From Rhopalosiphum padi (lineage: Eukaryota > Arthropoda > Insecta > Hemiptera > Aphididae), in contig NC_083598.1 in the NCBI RefSeq assembly GCF_020882245.1, positions 51,993,858 through 52,057,857 of the forward strand: a DNA stretch of 64,000 nucleotides, given 5' to 3'. Shown here piece by piece: positions 43,301-58,300 of this stretch. The translations under genes were made by a program, and so were the position numbers. Within the stretch, counting starts at the first letter, position 1, and the number at the start of each line of letters is the position of its first letter. The notes under the pieces were generated by a model that saw only the letters and a list, made by a program, of their open reading frames with translations, was not told the origin of the DNA and did no database searches.

Positions 43301-46300
43301 TAGAAAATATATTTGTTAACATTTTTTGGAAATATCAGTCATAATATAAAGTTATATAAATAAATAAAAAAAGATACTTAAAAATAGAGGCTGATATTCT
43401 CCATACAGAATTGTTTTTTATATGCAGTGATTTATTATAAATTTAAAATTTAACACATCCTAAAAAAAATACACTCCAAATCTACTACATACAGCAAAGC
43501 GACTTCCTTGGATTTGGATTTGACATTTAATTAAAAATTTAAAACAAAGAGTTTTGCATTTTAAAGTGGTATTAAAGCTACTATTAGTTAAGAACTCAAA
43601 TAATTACACACTAATTGTGTTATCTTTGTGACCCACAGGCAATATAATATAGTATAATAATTACGTTCAGCAGAACTAATCTAATGTTGTTAAATTTAAT
43701 ATTATTCAATTTACCTATTATCATATTTAAAGGTATATCTATAATCTATATAATTTTATCTGGGGCATCTTATAGGCTTTAATTGGTATTTTAAGTTTTA
43801 AGTTATAGTTATCAAAATATTAAAACTTTAAAATGCTCGTAATTCGCTTAAAAATTAAAATATCAATAAAAGCTAATGAGATGATCTAGATAATATTACG
43901 TTTGATAATAGATAAATTGACTATTAATATTAAAGCTAACAGCATACAATAGATTCCACTGAACGCAAATTTGCTGTTTTATGTTCATATATAAGACGGT
44001 GACAACACATGCGGATATGACATATATTCTTCTTAAATGAGTTATTAATATGTAAAATATTACAATTTAAATATGCTTATTAGTTATCAGTTATCACACT
44101 AAAAAAATCTTTTAAAAAGGGGGAGGGGGTAGTAGCAGGGGATGTATATCAACTCTTACATTTGTCACAAATCACAATCTTTTATTCAGCAATTTACCCC
44201 CTCGTCCTTTCTTCACCTGTTCACATCTTTACCAAAATCGGTAAGTCAGCCCTAATTACAAAAGTAACGACAACGACTACTATATTATAATGTAGTGAGT
44301 TTAAGTACCATAACACAATGGTACTTATAAGATCTTCCCCCGTATAAATTTCCATACAAGTTACAACGATGTCACATCCCCATAGTTTAAAATATCGAAT
44401 ATTATAAACAAAATAAAAGAATAAATTTCGTGTTAAATTCCGAGTACAAAAGTGAAGATTTAAGATTGAACTTTTCGTCTTTATTAGTTTTACTACGACA
44501 ATATCATATAATATTGGCAGTGATGCAACTGATGCAAGTCAAATGGTTTGATCTAGAAATGTTAAAAATTCGAGTTAAACTTTTTATCCGTCTTATCGTC
44601 ATGATTGTATATTTACCAAATTATTTTCCGATCATTCGCCCACTCCTACCGATACTCAATAACTACTAACTGTTCACCGCTATTATATTTAATATTATCG
44701 TTGTAAGTGAAATGTATACGTATAATGTATATATATGCACTGTGCAGGCAGCAGTGATAGAGTATAATTTTAATAATAGGTTAATTGTATTTATATAACA
44801 TGCAGTAGCAGCACGACTGAAATTCTTAGCCAAAACAATCGTAAATAGCAAGAGGGGGAGGGGGGGTTATAACTAAAATATAAATTTGGTTCTGCAATGA
44901 GTGGGTGGAGTCGACTGGGGACGCACGCGTATTTTTCTACCCAACATGTCATATCAGTGATAATGCCGATGCCCGATACCGATAGTGATCAATGTCATCA
45001 AAATAATTACAATCACTTATATCAGTATATGCGACTGAAAATTTATTTATAACCGTGACACTTTGAGATTTGTTTCTTGACAGTTTATATAGATTGCACG
45101 GTTAATATACGAGATATATACATATATGAAATATTATATAAGTTACTAGCGGTTATGACGGATCTTCCATACGCCATTATACATGCGCTTGAAAAACGAG
45201 ATCGATAACGAAAAAAATATCAGGTTAGCTCTACACTTTTAATTCGGATTCTAAATAATAAACTTTAATATTTCTACAGATATAATCTATATGTTGTAAC
45301 TTGAAAAGCTTGAGCTTGAGTTCATGGAGGTTTTTAAATATTTTAAAATATTCAATTAAGTATAGAAATAAAATAATTTATGATAAAAATAAAAATAATA
45401 TTTACGAAATTTAAATCAACGAAACCTTTTAAAAATATATATATATATTATTATTATTATTTATTATGCTAACGCGTTCTTAACGTGTATAATAACACGC
45501 GAAAGCTAAAAAAAAATCGAACACTCACCTACATGTAGTTGAGAAAAAAAATAATAAAACGATATAATAACTTCATTATTTGAAATTCAATTTACCTTTT
45601 ACACGATACACCTGGCTAACATTGAAATCGTTTTGTATGCGATTATTCACTTTTTTATGGGTAAAATATTTAAAACTGACATTACAATTTATACACGAAA
45701 ATCTAACACGTTTTCGACCTTTGTTCGATCGATTTACAACGTAAACGTAAACTATTGAATACATTTGATACTGAAGTTACCGCACTCGAACACTGCTCAA
45801 CGGACAATCGTTGTTATCAATTTTCATGTGAAGTTATAATTGGAAACATAGTTTGGAATTTTAATTCACACATACTGTTTATATACAAATATAAACTATT
45901 AGGTAAACGTCATTGAAAAATTCCATTCTATGTAATCTGGTTTTAAAGTCTGAACAATCTAACGGCGCCGGCGTATATGCGGCGACGACATTTAGCATAG
46001 CATTATTACAGTAAATAAAATAACCGAATACCACAGAATACGATCAAATTAGTCATTAGATAATAAACTAAAATTATAAAAAAATATATTCAACCGTATT
46101 TGTTTGAGAATCAGAATTAAAAAACTTGGCAGATTATACACATTACGGCGTGTTTTTCTAAATTATTTTACTTAGTACTCGGTTAAAATCAAAACGTGGG
46201 AACAGTTTATTTTTAAAACTGTCTAATAATAAATATTTTTAATGTCAAAAAATGTAAAAAATAATGAACGTTTAAGGTTTAAAAAATAATATAAAACGTA

Positions 46301-49300
46301 CAAACTTTGTACTCATCTGCAATTATTTATATATTTTCGAGGGTACTCGAATAATTTATTATAGATTTTCTATTCTCATGGTTTCAAAATATTATTGTTT
46401 AATTTTTGAAATACAACCTATGTAAGTAAATGTATAATTATTAATTCCGAAATCGTGATACGATATTGCAAAAATATAACAAATTACAAAATATAAGCAA
46501 TAAATCATTTTTAATAATAATTATTAATTCTCATTGGATATCTACACAAATAACAATGATGAAATCGATAGGATAAAAGAAAATAGGGTCGCACTGGGTC
46601 GGGATTAATTTTAAAATTCAGCGTAAAAACTTTTTATGTTTGTTTTCTTTTTTTACAACAATGACCATACGTGGTTGCTAATTTATAATACCGTTTCACA
46701 CTAATACACTAGAACATTGATTATTCATAAAAAAAAGACAAACAGTTTTCCGTGGTATGCAAACATACATTTAATGTATCAATATTAGATTGATAATAAG
46801 AACTGAAAAATTAGTTGATATTATAATTAGTATAAAGGATAAATTACGAAATGTATAAATTAAATTTAAGTTCGTTTAAAATCAATCATACGGATACGTA
46901 GTTAAAACTTAAAACCCTAATCAAACACTAATTCTAATTTACAAATATAACACATATTAATACGAAGCAACTCAAAAATATAGTTAACGTTCTAAATCAT
47001 AAATTATTAACAAAATAATTTACGTATTCGCTTTAACAATAATTACTAAATAGCAGGTAACATATAAATATAACCATCGTCTATTTTTCCGGATTTATTT
47101 GACAATTGTTTCAAACACATTAATATTTTCAGTACTTATATCGTAGGAGTAGCAGTAATAATAATTATAGTATATAAAATATATTTATTATAATAATTGC
47201 AATAATTGTATGTCGTGAATAAATTGTATAAGCTAACAGCGAACTTGTTTTATTATTATACATTAAAATCATAAGCAATAACTGTTTAAATTTTGTACAA
47301 CACACGCCTGTGTAGCAGAAACAAATGCTATTATCTATTGCTTACATAAATAAGTCATTAACTCAATTCTTATACACCATTGCGTATAATATGTGGTTCG
47401 AACGTCCCGGTAGATGACGATGTCCTCGTCATATAAAGCGACCAAGAAAAAGCATTAACCGAATTTTACAAGGTATATAAATATTGTGTTACTTACAAAG
47501 CCTATACTAACAATATAAATATTATAACGTATAATTTGCTGCATCAGGAAATTAATATTATAAGAATTACTAAGTAGAGTGCTTAACACAACATACCTAT
47601 GTATCGAAAAATCATATACACATTCAAAATAATATTATAGGTATATCGTGAAAAATATGTATAGAGCAAAAATATTTAAATTATTGTAGGTATGTATATT
47701 ACTACTTTAAAGTCTTTAAATATATTATGCCTACATTAACTATAATATGCGATAAAAAAATATCATTGTTTAATTGAAATAATATAGCGGGGGATCCTGA
47801 TCACGACCTTACAAATTGTAAATACATATTTATATGATATTTATTATAATACGAATGGTGTTTTTTCTTACCTGTGGCCTGCGGTGACTTAAGTGACGGC
47901 GGTTGCTTAAGTACGATATGTGGCACCATTCCTTCGGTACAGTCCGACGGTACACGCACTAAAACCATTTCACTCGTACCACCGCAGCAGTCTAGGAGCT
48001 CTACCTGCTGACCTTTGGAAACGGTTACTTGGCCGGCGGCCGTTGCTGTGAAGTCCGCGATCACCCAAGTCATCTCCACGCCAGAGTTCTGCAAACAAAA
48101 ACCATATACCAAAATCAATAGTCATAACAAAATTAAAAAACAGCGGATACCTAAATTTAATTACACGATATTATTATGATAATTATTCAAGTAGTATAGG
48201 TATTCAAATTCATTTAAATACGTACCTACGTTTTAAAATACCATACGTTTTATTCGTATACTATATTAATATTGATATACAATTATTTTTTTATACCATC
48301 AGATATCATATTATATTCATACACTATTACTATTATATCACCCAGTCACCAGTACCCAATGAGTAAACCAAGATTAAAAAACAAAAAAAAATCAAATAAA
48401 TTAATTAACTTAGAATAACTTTAAATAGATATTATATTAATTAATTAAGTTAACAAACTTTAATAAGTAGATGCTGTAAATGCATGTTCAAAAATATTTA
48501 GCATCGTGATTACTATATATACATGAGTAATTTATTTGACGCTATAGGTTCTAATATTTTACAACAAGAAAGTTCTAGAAATAGCGAATTCGTCAGATAC
48601 CTCTTTATGTATTTAAGAGTGCCAAAAGTCAATAAAATAATTTATCATTTTATACATATTAATACATACTATTAGTAAATAGGTACCACGATTATGATTT
48701 AATTATTCTTAGCGTATACTAAAAAAAACCGATTTGCAGAACAGTTTGATATTATAGATAAGCATATTATTTATGCATGTACAATGCAATTTTTATATAT
48801 TATGAATTTAAATTATATAGCAGAGATATATTAGTTTTTGGTTATTTTGAATACATTTATGGTTTGACAAATAATTCTCCAGTAGTTTTCCAATAAATAA
48901 CCGAATAACATAACATAGATAATTACCTACATTAATTGTGTCTCTACTACTGATAACTCTTCACAAAACTAAAGGTTTGAGAAAACGGAGAAATTATTCT
49001 CCTTCTTTAATACGCTATTGTGGCTAGAGAAAAGATTTTATAAATATAAATTTAGCTATACCACAAAAAATTGTTGATTGAAAAGGGTAACACTGCTATA
49101 ATATAATACATATAATTACCGTTTTCAACATTAACAGTACTAGGGGCTTACAGTACACGCAATAGCATCATTTGTAGGGGATAAACAGAACATTCAAAAA
49201 ATTCCAATCTAATTATTAAAGGCCTAATGGCCGATGGTTATGATCTTTAAGAGGACGTTATACCCGCATGTGTTGTCTCTGTCTTACAATAATGTAGATC

Positions 49301-52300
49301 ATACCAAATTTTCGTTCAGCAGAATACATTTTGTAATGTTAGCTTTAATATTACAGTAAATTTACCTATTATCAAATTTAAAGGTAAGAATATTATCTAG
49401 GGCATCTCATAGGCTTTTATTGATATCTTAATTTTTAAGTAAGTTATGATTATGTAAAATATTAAAACTTTAAAATGCTCGTAACTCGTTTAAAAATTAA
49501 AATACAAATAAAAGCCTATGAGATGCTCTAGATAACATTATTACCTTTAAGTTTTATAATAGGTAAATTGACTCCAATATTAAAGCTAACATCACAAAAT
49601 ATGTTCTGCAAAACGAAAATTTGCTATGATCTACATTAGTAAGACAGAGACAACACATGCGGGTATAACGTCCTCTTAAGATTGACTAGTAATCAAACTG
49701 TATCTTCAAAAAAGACAAACAAGAAAAAAATTTAAATAAAAATATATTACACCATAAACATTTTTTTTTGTCTACATAAAAACATCATTCTATAATTTTT
49801 AGTATACTTAACCCTTGTTATAACTTTATAAGCATTGCAGTATTTATACATTATGGATTGTAGATTGTTAATTTAACATAATACGAAAGTATACTACATC
49901 TATATAAACGAGAAATATCAAATAATAATAATAAACACCAGTTCAATAGCCATCATGGAGGAATTATAAATATACATATTGTAAAAATCAAAAACCATAA
50001 TAAACATTGATCATTTATAAAAGTGCCGGTCAATATTTTATCCGCCGTCTATAGTAAAACCTGAAAAGCCACTGGAGGCTTATAAATTATAATACACATA
50101 ACTGAAATAGTATACATAAACATTATTGGTATACGGCCTTTTAGATCGCGGATGACATTAATTAATATGCCACAAGCACCAGTTGAAATTATGTGCAGTA
50201 CATGTAACGAAGAGAAATAATATGAGTACCTATGTATATATTAATAATAATATAATAATGGCAATGTTCAGCAGGTCGAAACGAATACGGTTTTATGCGG
50301 TCAAAGGGATTTTGAAACGGGTCAAGTGCATAAATATATACACATCATGTAGAACCTATGTATAGATAGAAACTATGAGCTTCACACTGAACACCTGTGT
50401 AGCGAAATCAGGAATGTTTGTGGCGATAGTATCCTATACAATAATACACAAATCCTCACGTAACATATATATTATTTTATCATGTATGTAGACCAACATA
50501 AAACTGGATAAAAAATGATATCGTATTAAATTAAATAAATTACTACATGACGAGAAGATATAGAACAGGGGTGGCCAAACCACGGCTCGCGTCTTGTAAC
50601 ATTTTTACAAAAAAAAAATTTTTATATGAATTTATGTATATTTATGTATGACTTTTTTTTTTACATTTTGGCTCTTCCATATTTATCAATATATTTGGTG
50701 ACTCGCGAGTCTCTTTTCGCTGGCCACCCCTGATATAGAACCCTGGGGTGCGTTTTATTTTATACCACCTATATACCTATACATACTATCATTTAATATA
50801 TAATGTATAATAAATGCTAGCTACTGGTACACGGATATCTAATGCATGCAAATGCCAGGCTATGCAGCATTATATTCATTGGAATTTTCATCTATTTTAA
50901 TGCAAGCTGATCCAACTGCGCAAGTGTATATATATTGTTACACATACAAGCACTGAAAATCTTGTAAGATCCGATTGGTATAGAAAAATTATATAATATA
51001 TTACATACTTAAAATAGAATAAGACTAAAACCAATTAAATAATATATCGTCTTCGTATATAACAATATTGCAGTTAAATCCATACCTGAAAATGATGTCA
51101 GTATAAATAAACGCATTTTATTAATTCGCTAAATTATTATCCATTCCAAACGCGTTTACGTTATTTTAAAATGTAAAAATATAAAAATTATTATATAAAC
51201 TTTATGCATGCAACGCGATGGCACTTCAATGGTATTAAACGGTTAAATTAAATGGTATATGTAATTTTACAATTTACATTCCTAAATATATACAAGAACA
51301 ATTAAAATAGAGCATACGTATATACATATAATATTGGCGACACAATAATAACCATTATTAGAATCGATAAAATATCCATTTGATAAAAATAAAAATTAAA
51401 GGCATAATTAATTAATACTATGCAATTAACAGCAATAAATACGAATTAAATTGTCACACGCGTATGCTTACCAACAACTTTACAGTAACTATAGTACGCG
51501 AGGCGAAAAGTGAGCCGCGATCGTCGCGCGCCAAGCGGTCATTTTTTCTGGTTTCAGGGGTTCTACGTTTGTGTGCAATGGAAACAGCTGCCGCGCATTT
51601 TAAAAACGGCAGGTGGTAATTTATTGTATAATTCATTGTATTTTGGAGACCAATTTATTTTCCTTTAGCAGTAGGCGCCAGTAGCTGCTGTTGCATACCA
51701 CAATATTTTGTTAACGTTTGGTTAGTCATTCGACATTCGAGATACGAGTTTACACGTGTTTTTATTCGCTTATTATCTACGTTTGTAATCATATTTCCCG
51801 CGTTCTTACGTGGTTGGTTTTTAAAGTGCGCGCTTTTAAAGTTTGAATGTTTGTAATATTTTAATTATTTCTTTAATAATTACTCGTATACAAAAATAGT
51901 TTTAAAATGGCATATCAAGACACACATTCTCAAACGAAGAAAGTTATTTTTCATGTTTATAATTATTTCAAAACATTGGCTGGTGACAAAGGTAAGCCAG
52001 AAATTAGTAATTTTTTTCGTCAAACTCGTGAAATGACTGCTGAAGCGTGTGGCGTAAGTCTTGCTTGTGTTAAACGAGTTTGTGCTGAAGGGAAAAAATT
52101 ATCTGTGGGTGAAAATCAACTAGCTGCCGAACCTTCTTCATTTAAGTCTCCAAGGAAAACTTATAAACGTGCCAAACCTATGACCAACTTGGACGATTTT
52201 GACAATGAAGTTGTCAGAAGAACAGTTCATAGTTTTTATGATAATGGTCAGTATCCAACTAGTGCAAAAATATTGGGAGCGTTGCATGAAAAAATTAATT

Positions 52301-55300
52301 ATTCGGGTTCACAATGGTCCGTGCGACATATTTTGCGTAGTTTGAATTTCAAATACAAAAAATGTAATGATGGGCGTAAATTTCTAATGGAAAGAAATGA
52401 TATTGTTTGTTCTCGGGTTAAGTTTTTGAGAAAAATGAACGAGTTTAGACGTAATAACGATACAAGGCCAATTGTTTACTTAGACGAAACATGGGTAAAC
52501 CAAAATCATACGCGAGGACACATATGGCAAAACTCCGACAACACCGAAGGATTAAAAGTACCTATTGGTAAGGGCGGTCGGCTTATTGTGTGTCATGCTG
52601 GGTCACCTTCATTTGGTTTTGTCAAAAATTCAAAACTGGTTTTTCGTTGCAAGTCGGGATCGCAGGCTGACTATCATTCTCAAATGAACGCCACCGTTTT
52701 TCAAAAATGGTTTATAGATATGTTGGGCAATTTAGAAGAACCTTGTATAATTGTAATGGACAATGCCACATACCATTCTACCTTAACAGAAGAATATCCT
52801 AAGGCAAATACTCGAAAGGCAGATGTACAAAAATGGTTACAAGACAAATCTGTAGACTTTTCTCCAGTAGAGACATTAAGCGAACTACGGGAAAAAGTCA
52901 AATTGACGATGCCAAAAGAAAAAAAATATAAATTGGACGAAATTGCACTACAAATGGGCCATGAAGTGGTAAGACTTCCTCCTTACCACTGCCAATATAA
53001 CCCAATCGAATTAATCTGGGCGCAAGTTAAGGGTAAAGTCGCGGAAAAAAATAACACCTTCAAAATGGCAGATATAGAAGTGTTAGTAAATAGTGCTTTA
53101 GATGCAGTCACAACAGAAGATTGGGCAAAATGTGGCGATCACTGCGATAAAATTCAAGAAGACGATTTGGTAAAAGAAGGATTAAGAGATGAAATTTTGG
53201 AGCCTATTATAATGACAATTAATCCCGACGACAGTTCTACTGACGAAGACGATGATGAAGACGATATGATTAATTAAAAAAAATGTATTATATGTATTAC
53301 TTGTGTTATTTGTATTTTATTATGTTTTTTTTTATTATAATTTATTAAAAACATCTACATTACGTCGTTTGAAATTACTTTATAGGCGGGAAAACAGTAG
53401 GAATAGGCGGAGTAACCCTGACGAAAAACAGCCGCTTGGCGCGCGACGATCGCGGCTCACTTTTCGCCTCGCGTACTATAACTACTTTTTATCTAATAAT
53501 AAGATGAAATTTGATCCTACTAGACAAACTATACATAATACTAAGGCTATATTATACAATATTATAATCAGGCTTGTGAAATAAAATTTAAAGTGCAGCA
53601 AATTTTTTAAGCTTTTTTATTTAAAAAGTAATAAAATATTCACGAAGAATTATTCAAGTGCACGAGGTACTATACAGATCATTTAACAACTATTAACAGT
53701 CAATTCTCAAGGGGTAAACTTTTGTTTCAAAAGTAGAAACGCTGCAAATAAAATTACGAATATTCTTATATATTATATTACACAGTTTCACAACAACGTT
53801 AAATTTTCTACTAAAATACAAAATGATATCATTTATGTATCGTGCAAACATAACTACTCATAAATGTTTATTTTAATAATATATATTTTTTTTAAATGAA
53901 AAATATTTTGTTTGTAAATTATGTAAATATATAATAAATAACAATGAATAACATTTCAGTTGATCTTTGTAAATATATATAAATGTATATTATATTTTAT
54001 GTATAATATAACATATACTTTTTTTGGTTAGTAAAAATGTATGTTTTAAATACATTTTTAATTACAATTTACAGTGTATCATATTATATAATGTAAAGAT
54101 GATATAAGATTATAAACAAAAAATAATATAATTGACAATAACATTAAAATAATAATTATACAAGTTTCTTTTACATAGTAAAGCATTTTTTTTGTTTAAT
54201 ATATTTGAATAATTAATAAATTATTACTAATTACTATCGAGGAAAGCGATAATTGTTGTTGTAGTTAAAGAACGAAAAATAATATAAAATATTATATGAC
54301 ATTGATATAGAAAACCGTCAAGGAGGAAATAGGACAGTTAAATTTCAACTTATGCCGTGGGAGTTGTAAACTAATTACGAGTTCTTCAACAGTAATAAAT
54401 ATTTCAAAAGTTTGATCCGATTGTTTGCCAAACATAACAAAAATACAGTCTGTTTAGTTAAACGTTATATAAACTAAATATTAAAATAATAACGGATAGT
54501 ATACGAAGGAATTATTATTATTATTATTATTAACAATTTTTTTTTTATAAATAAAATAATAAATTATATATAATTCTCACAACCATTATACAGATAACAA
54601 AACGTACGTAACGATCTTTAAACATTACCCCTTTAATTTCAGATGGCTGAAACGAAGGGATGTATTGAGTTTATAATTATGTGTGTGTGCTTGTGTGTTT
54701 TTTTAATGTTTTTTGATCACCTATCATCACCTTTTAAGGAAGCCAAAATTTTCTAATTTTCAAATTTAATAATGGTTTTTGGTAACAAATTTGATCTAGT
54801 TGGTACTTTGTTTAAATATATTCATTATTTTGTTATAATTCAAAAACATTGTTCGAGAGGAAATAAAACTTTTACGTAAATTATAAATTTTACTATACAA
54901 AATGAAATTTAAAAAATATAAAGATTATTTATAAAATTATAAACAATACATATTAATACCATGAATATTGAATATATTATGATAATGAATTAAATGCTGA
55001 ATGTTTTCAGCAACAATTAAATTAAGTTACCGTAATACTAAAAGTAAAATAAAAAAAGGCATGGCGAGTGGGTATCACTCTGTTGTACATTAGATGTCAA
55101 GAGGGTCACTGTAATGGATTTGTCAAATTTGAATTTAATGATTCGTTGTACAAAAAAAAAAAAACGAGCGGAGACGGTCTCTCAACCAATATCACTATAT
55201 TTACTAAGTAAATTTCATAAGTTTTTTAATATAGTTTATTAACTATTAATAATAGTTTATAATATAGTAGAGGAATTTAAATTTCAACTATTTATAAAAA

Positions 55301-58300
55301 AATAATTATGTTGATATAATATTTAGATATTTAGTTCTAATATGAACTATTTATGAGTTATGAAGAACATTTTTACTGCAAGGTATTTATGATTTGTAAT
55401 TTTAATGATTTTGACAAATTTGTAAAAATTGGTCTTCAAATGTATAAAAAAAATTGTGCACATATATTAAAAAACTTAGATAAGATCTCGTGTACAATGT
55501 TAACCCAGCATATAACTTTTTTATCGACATTTATAGCTCAAAAATAGTCAAAATATTTGCAATTAAAATTAAACCATCTATAGAAAAATAATAACATAAA
55601 TACTTAATGAAAATTTTAAGTTCCTACGGTATTTTGTTTATTAATTATAACAAAACAAATAAATAAATTTGTCAAAAACTAATTTAGCGTAAAATTCTTG
55701 TTTTTCCTTGATTCGTATTTTATGTTTTTTTTTTTTTTTATTAAGAAAATTATTAGTGATTTTTTACTTTTTATCGTTAAAGTACCAACTAAATCAAATT
55801 TGCTTCCAGAAACCACCAAAAAATTTGAAAATCAAATCATTTTGAAAAACAGAAAAAATACACTATCATTGTAAAATCAATACATTCATCGCCCCGCTCA
55901 CAACCATAAATTTTAATAGCAATATTCCAAAAAAAAAAATTAATTATGAAATATACCAAGTTATCTGCAGTGTCCGCTCAGAATTATTTTATGTCATTGA
56001 AATATAATATATGGTATAAATACAATATCATTGAATCTAAATGTAATACAACTATTAAAGTAATTTGCTTCACTTAATGTACGACATAGCAGTACTGCCC
56101 AGTTGCCCCAACGACTTTCTTTTTTTTTTAATATATATAATATTTTTAAAAATTTAAAATTAGTTTTAACTTTTCATAGCATCGTAATTTCAGTGAAAAA
56201 TAAAACAATATACTATTTCTAAAATTTCCTAATTTTAGTACTAGACTCTGAGTCAATACCTGGAAATTCCCAAAGGAGGCTTAAAAAAAGATGGTGTCGT
56301 GACTTAAACACTTAATCTTTTATTAAAAATCCCCCAAAAATATATATGTACAACAAATTAAAAAAAAAATCAAATATAAAGTGTAACAACTTGGTTATTT
56401 TTTTTTTCATATAAAACATGACTCATGTCATGTTTATCTTAACACATATTCTTATCGTAAATAAAGTTTTAAAAATTGTATTTATTAAAAATAAAAATAT
56501 AAAATTTGGAACTTAGTAAATAATTAATTTACCGAATAATATTTAAACTTATAAATAAATATAAATTCATAATAAAATAAAACTTTTAATTTGGTATCAA
56601 TTAACAGAATAAAAATAGAAATTGCTGTTAAATTTATAAATTAAAAAAAAAATCTGGAGTGCCATAACAGGATGATTTTACCTCGATCTTAAATTATCTT
56701 TCTTTTAGGCTCATTGTGTATACTACAATGTAGTAACTATAGTCTGGCAAGCGAGAAAACGCGCCGGTTCTGTGGGAGGCATTGCCACGCTATCAAAACT
56801 GATTCACTTATGGCTGGGTATCATTGGGGAATGCACAGAAAAACTGATTTTGGTCGGTCTGCGACGCGTTCTCTCGCTGGAGTAAAATGTATACATGTAT
56901 ATTATATATGCTTATATAAAATAAATATTAAAAACAAGAATTTATAAAAAATTTTTAATTAAAATAAATTTATTAAAGAATTTAATATACTTAAAAAAAA
57001 TTACAACTTATGTTTATTACACAAGCTCCCAAAAGTATATGTTATATACAGTCCCAAAATCTAACTGACAGACCTATACACACATTTATAAATTTATTGT
57101 AAGAAAATCCAATATTGTTCGATAATTTATCGATGTACATTATAATGGATTACTTACGATCGACAGTAGATATTTTTACAGACGTAAAATCTACGAATTG
57201 TATAGAATATGCAACATTTATGCAACTATAAAGAAACATGCAATAAATATGCATTTTCGTTCAAATATGCAAAAAAACTAGCCATAGAATCTACACATTA
57301 CGAAACGTTAACATTTATAATCAAAATTATTCTAGATGAATTATGCATTTGCATATAAATCCGGGCCATATAACAATGATTAGTATTTTTTAGTTATATG
57401 GTGATAACGCGGGGGCTCGCAAATAATATTAACCAGCTCTCATCAATCATTCTTCCTTGCTAATATCTATAAATTCACTTGATCATTTAATATTAAAATA
57501 ACTGTACATGCATAAATTAAAATTGAGGGATGTTTTCAATTTTAGAGGACGTAATTTTAACTTTATGTGTTATTTTTTTAACTTTCATACATGTATGAAT
57601 GTATGATACAGCAATTCACAAACTTTATAAAAATTAAATATTAAATTCAATAAAACAAGATTCTCTTAGATTCATATAAAATATATATATATAATTATCA
57701 TACACGTTTATTAATTACTTCATAAAATAAGTTACTGAAAAGTTTAAAACTTATCGATTAAATATTATATATTATATATTTTACAACGTCATTCATCAAT
57801 ACTCCTACATAATACAACATATAGTTTATACAATTCATAAAAAAAATATAATGTTTCGAGGTAAATAAATATCCGTAAGTAAACAATTATTTTTTTGTTA
57901 TCTTTAGGTGCCTGAATAAAAAACTTTCATGGATAACTCACATTCTGAAATTATAGTGCGATAAGGTTACAACTTTTCACTATCGAGGCTTGAACATACA
58001 CAATACTTAATATTGTTATTTAATTTTGTGTATTTCATAAAACATTATCATTATACAGGCTAGTTCACTATGCACGCTTATCCCCATTTTTTAATTTAAT
58101 AATTAATTTATTCAAATCCTATCTTTTGGAATACCATATAATATACTTTTTTTTTAAATTTTTATACTACCTAAGAAGTATCCTATAGCGATACAAACTT
58201 CGGTTTTTTAAATGAGAACTCTTTTTTTATTGTAATTTATTTAATAGATATTTAAAAAAAAAAAATTCTATGTATACATACTTCAAAATTTGAATAGTAT

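Larger units (their letters stand above)
31861..47871 (-). other. Large trio intron between the SH3 exon and first exon B
   Basis: About 16 kb of AT-rich DNA rich in mobile elements, listed separately: LINE relic with nested hAT (32200-34440), Tigger-like element (39121-39865), TA MITE (40468-40615), orphan CpG-rich patch (40960-41240), foldback MITE (42578-42884), repeat copy (43395-43515) and TTAA MITE (43592-44032). GA-rich (35730) and GT-rich (36900) microsatellites also occur. I see no further exon with matching phase. Confidence 0.65.
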
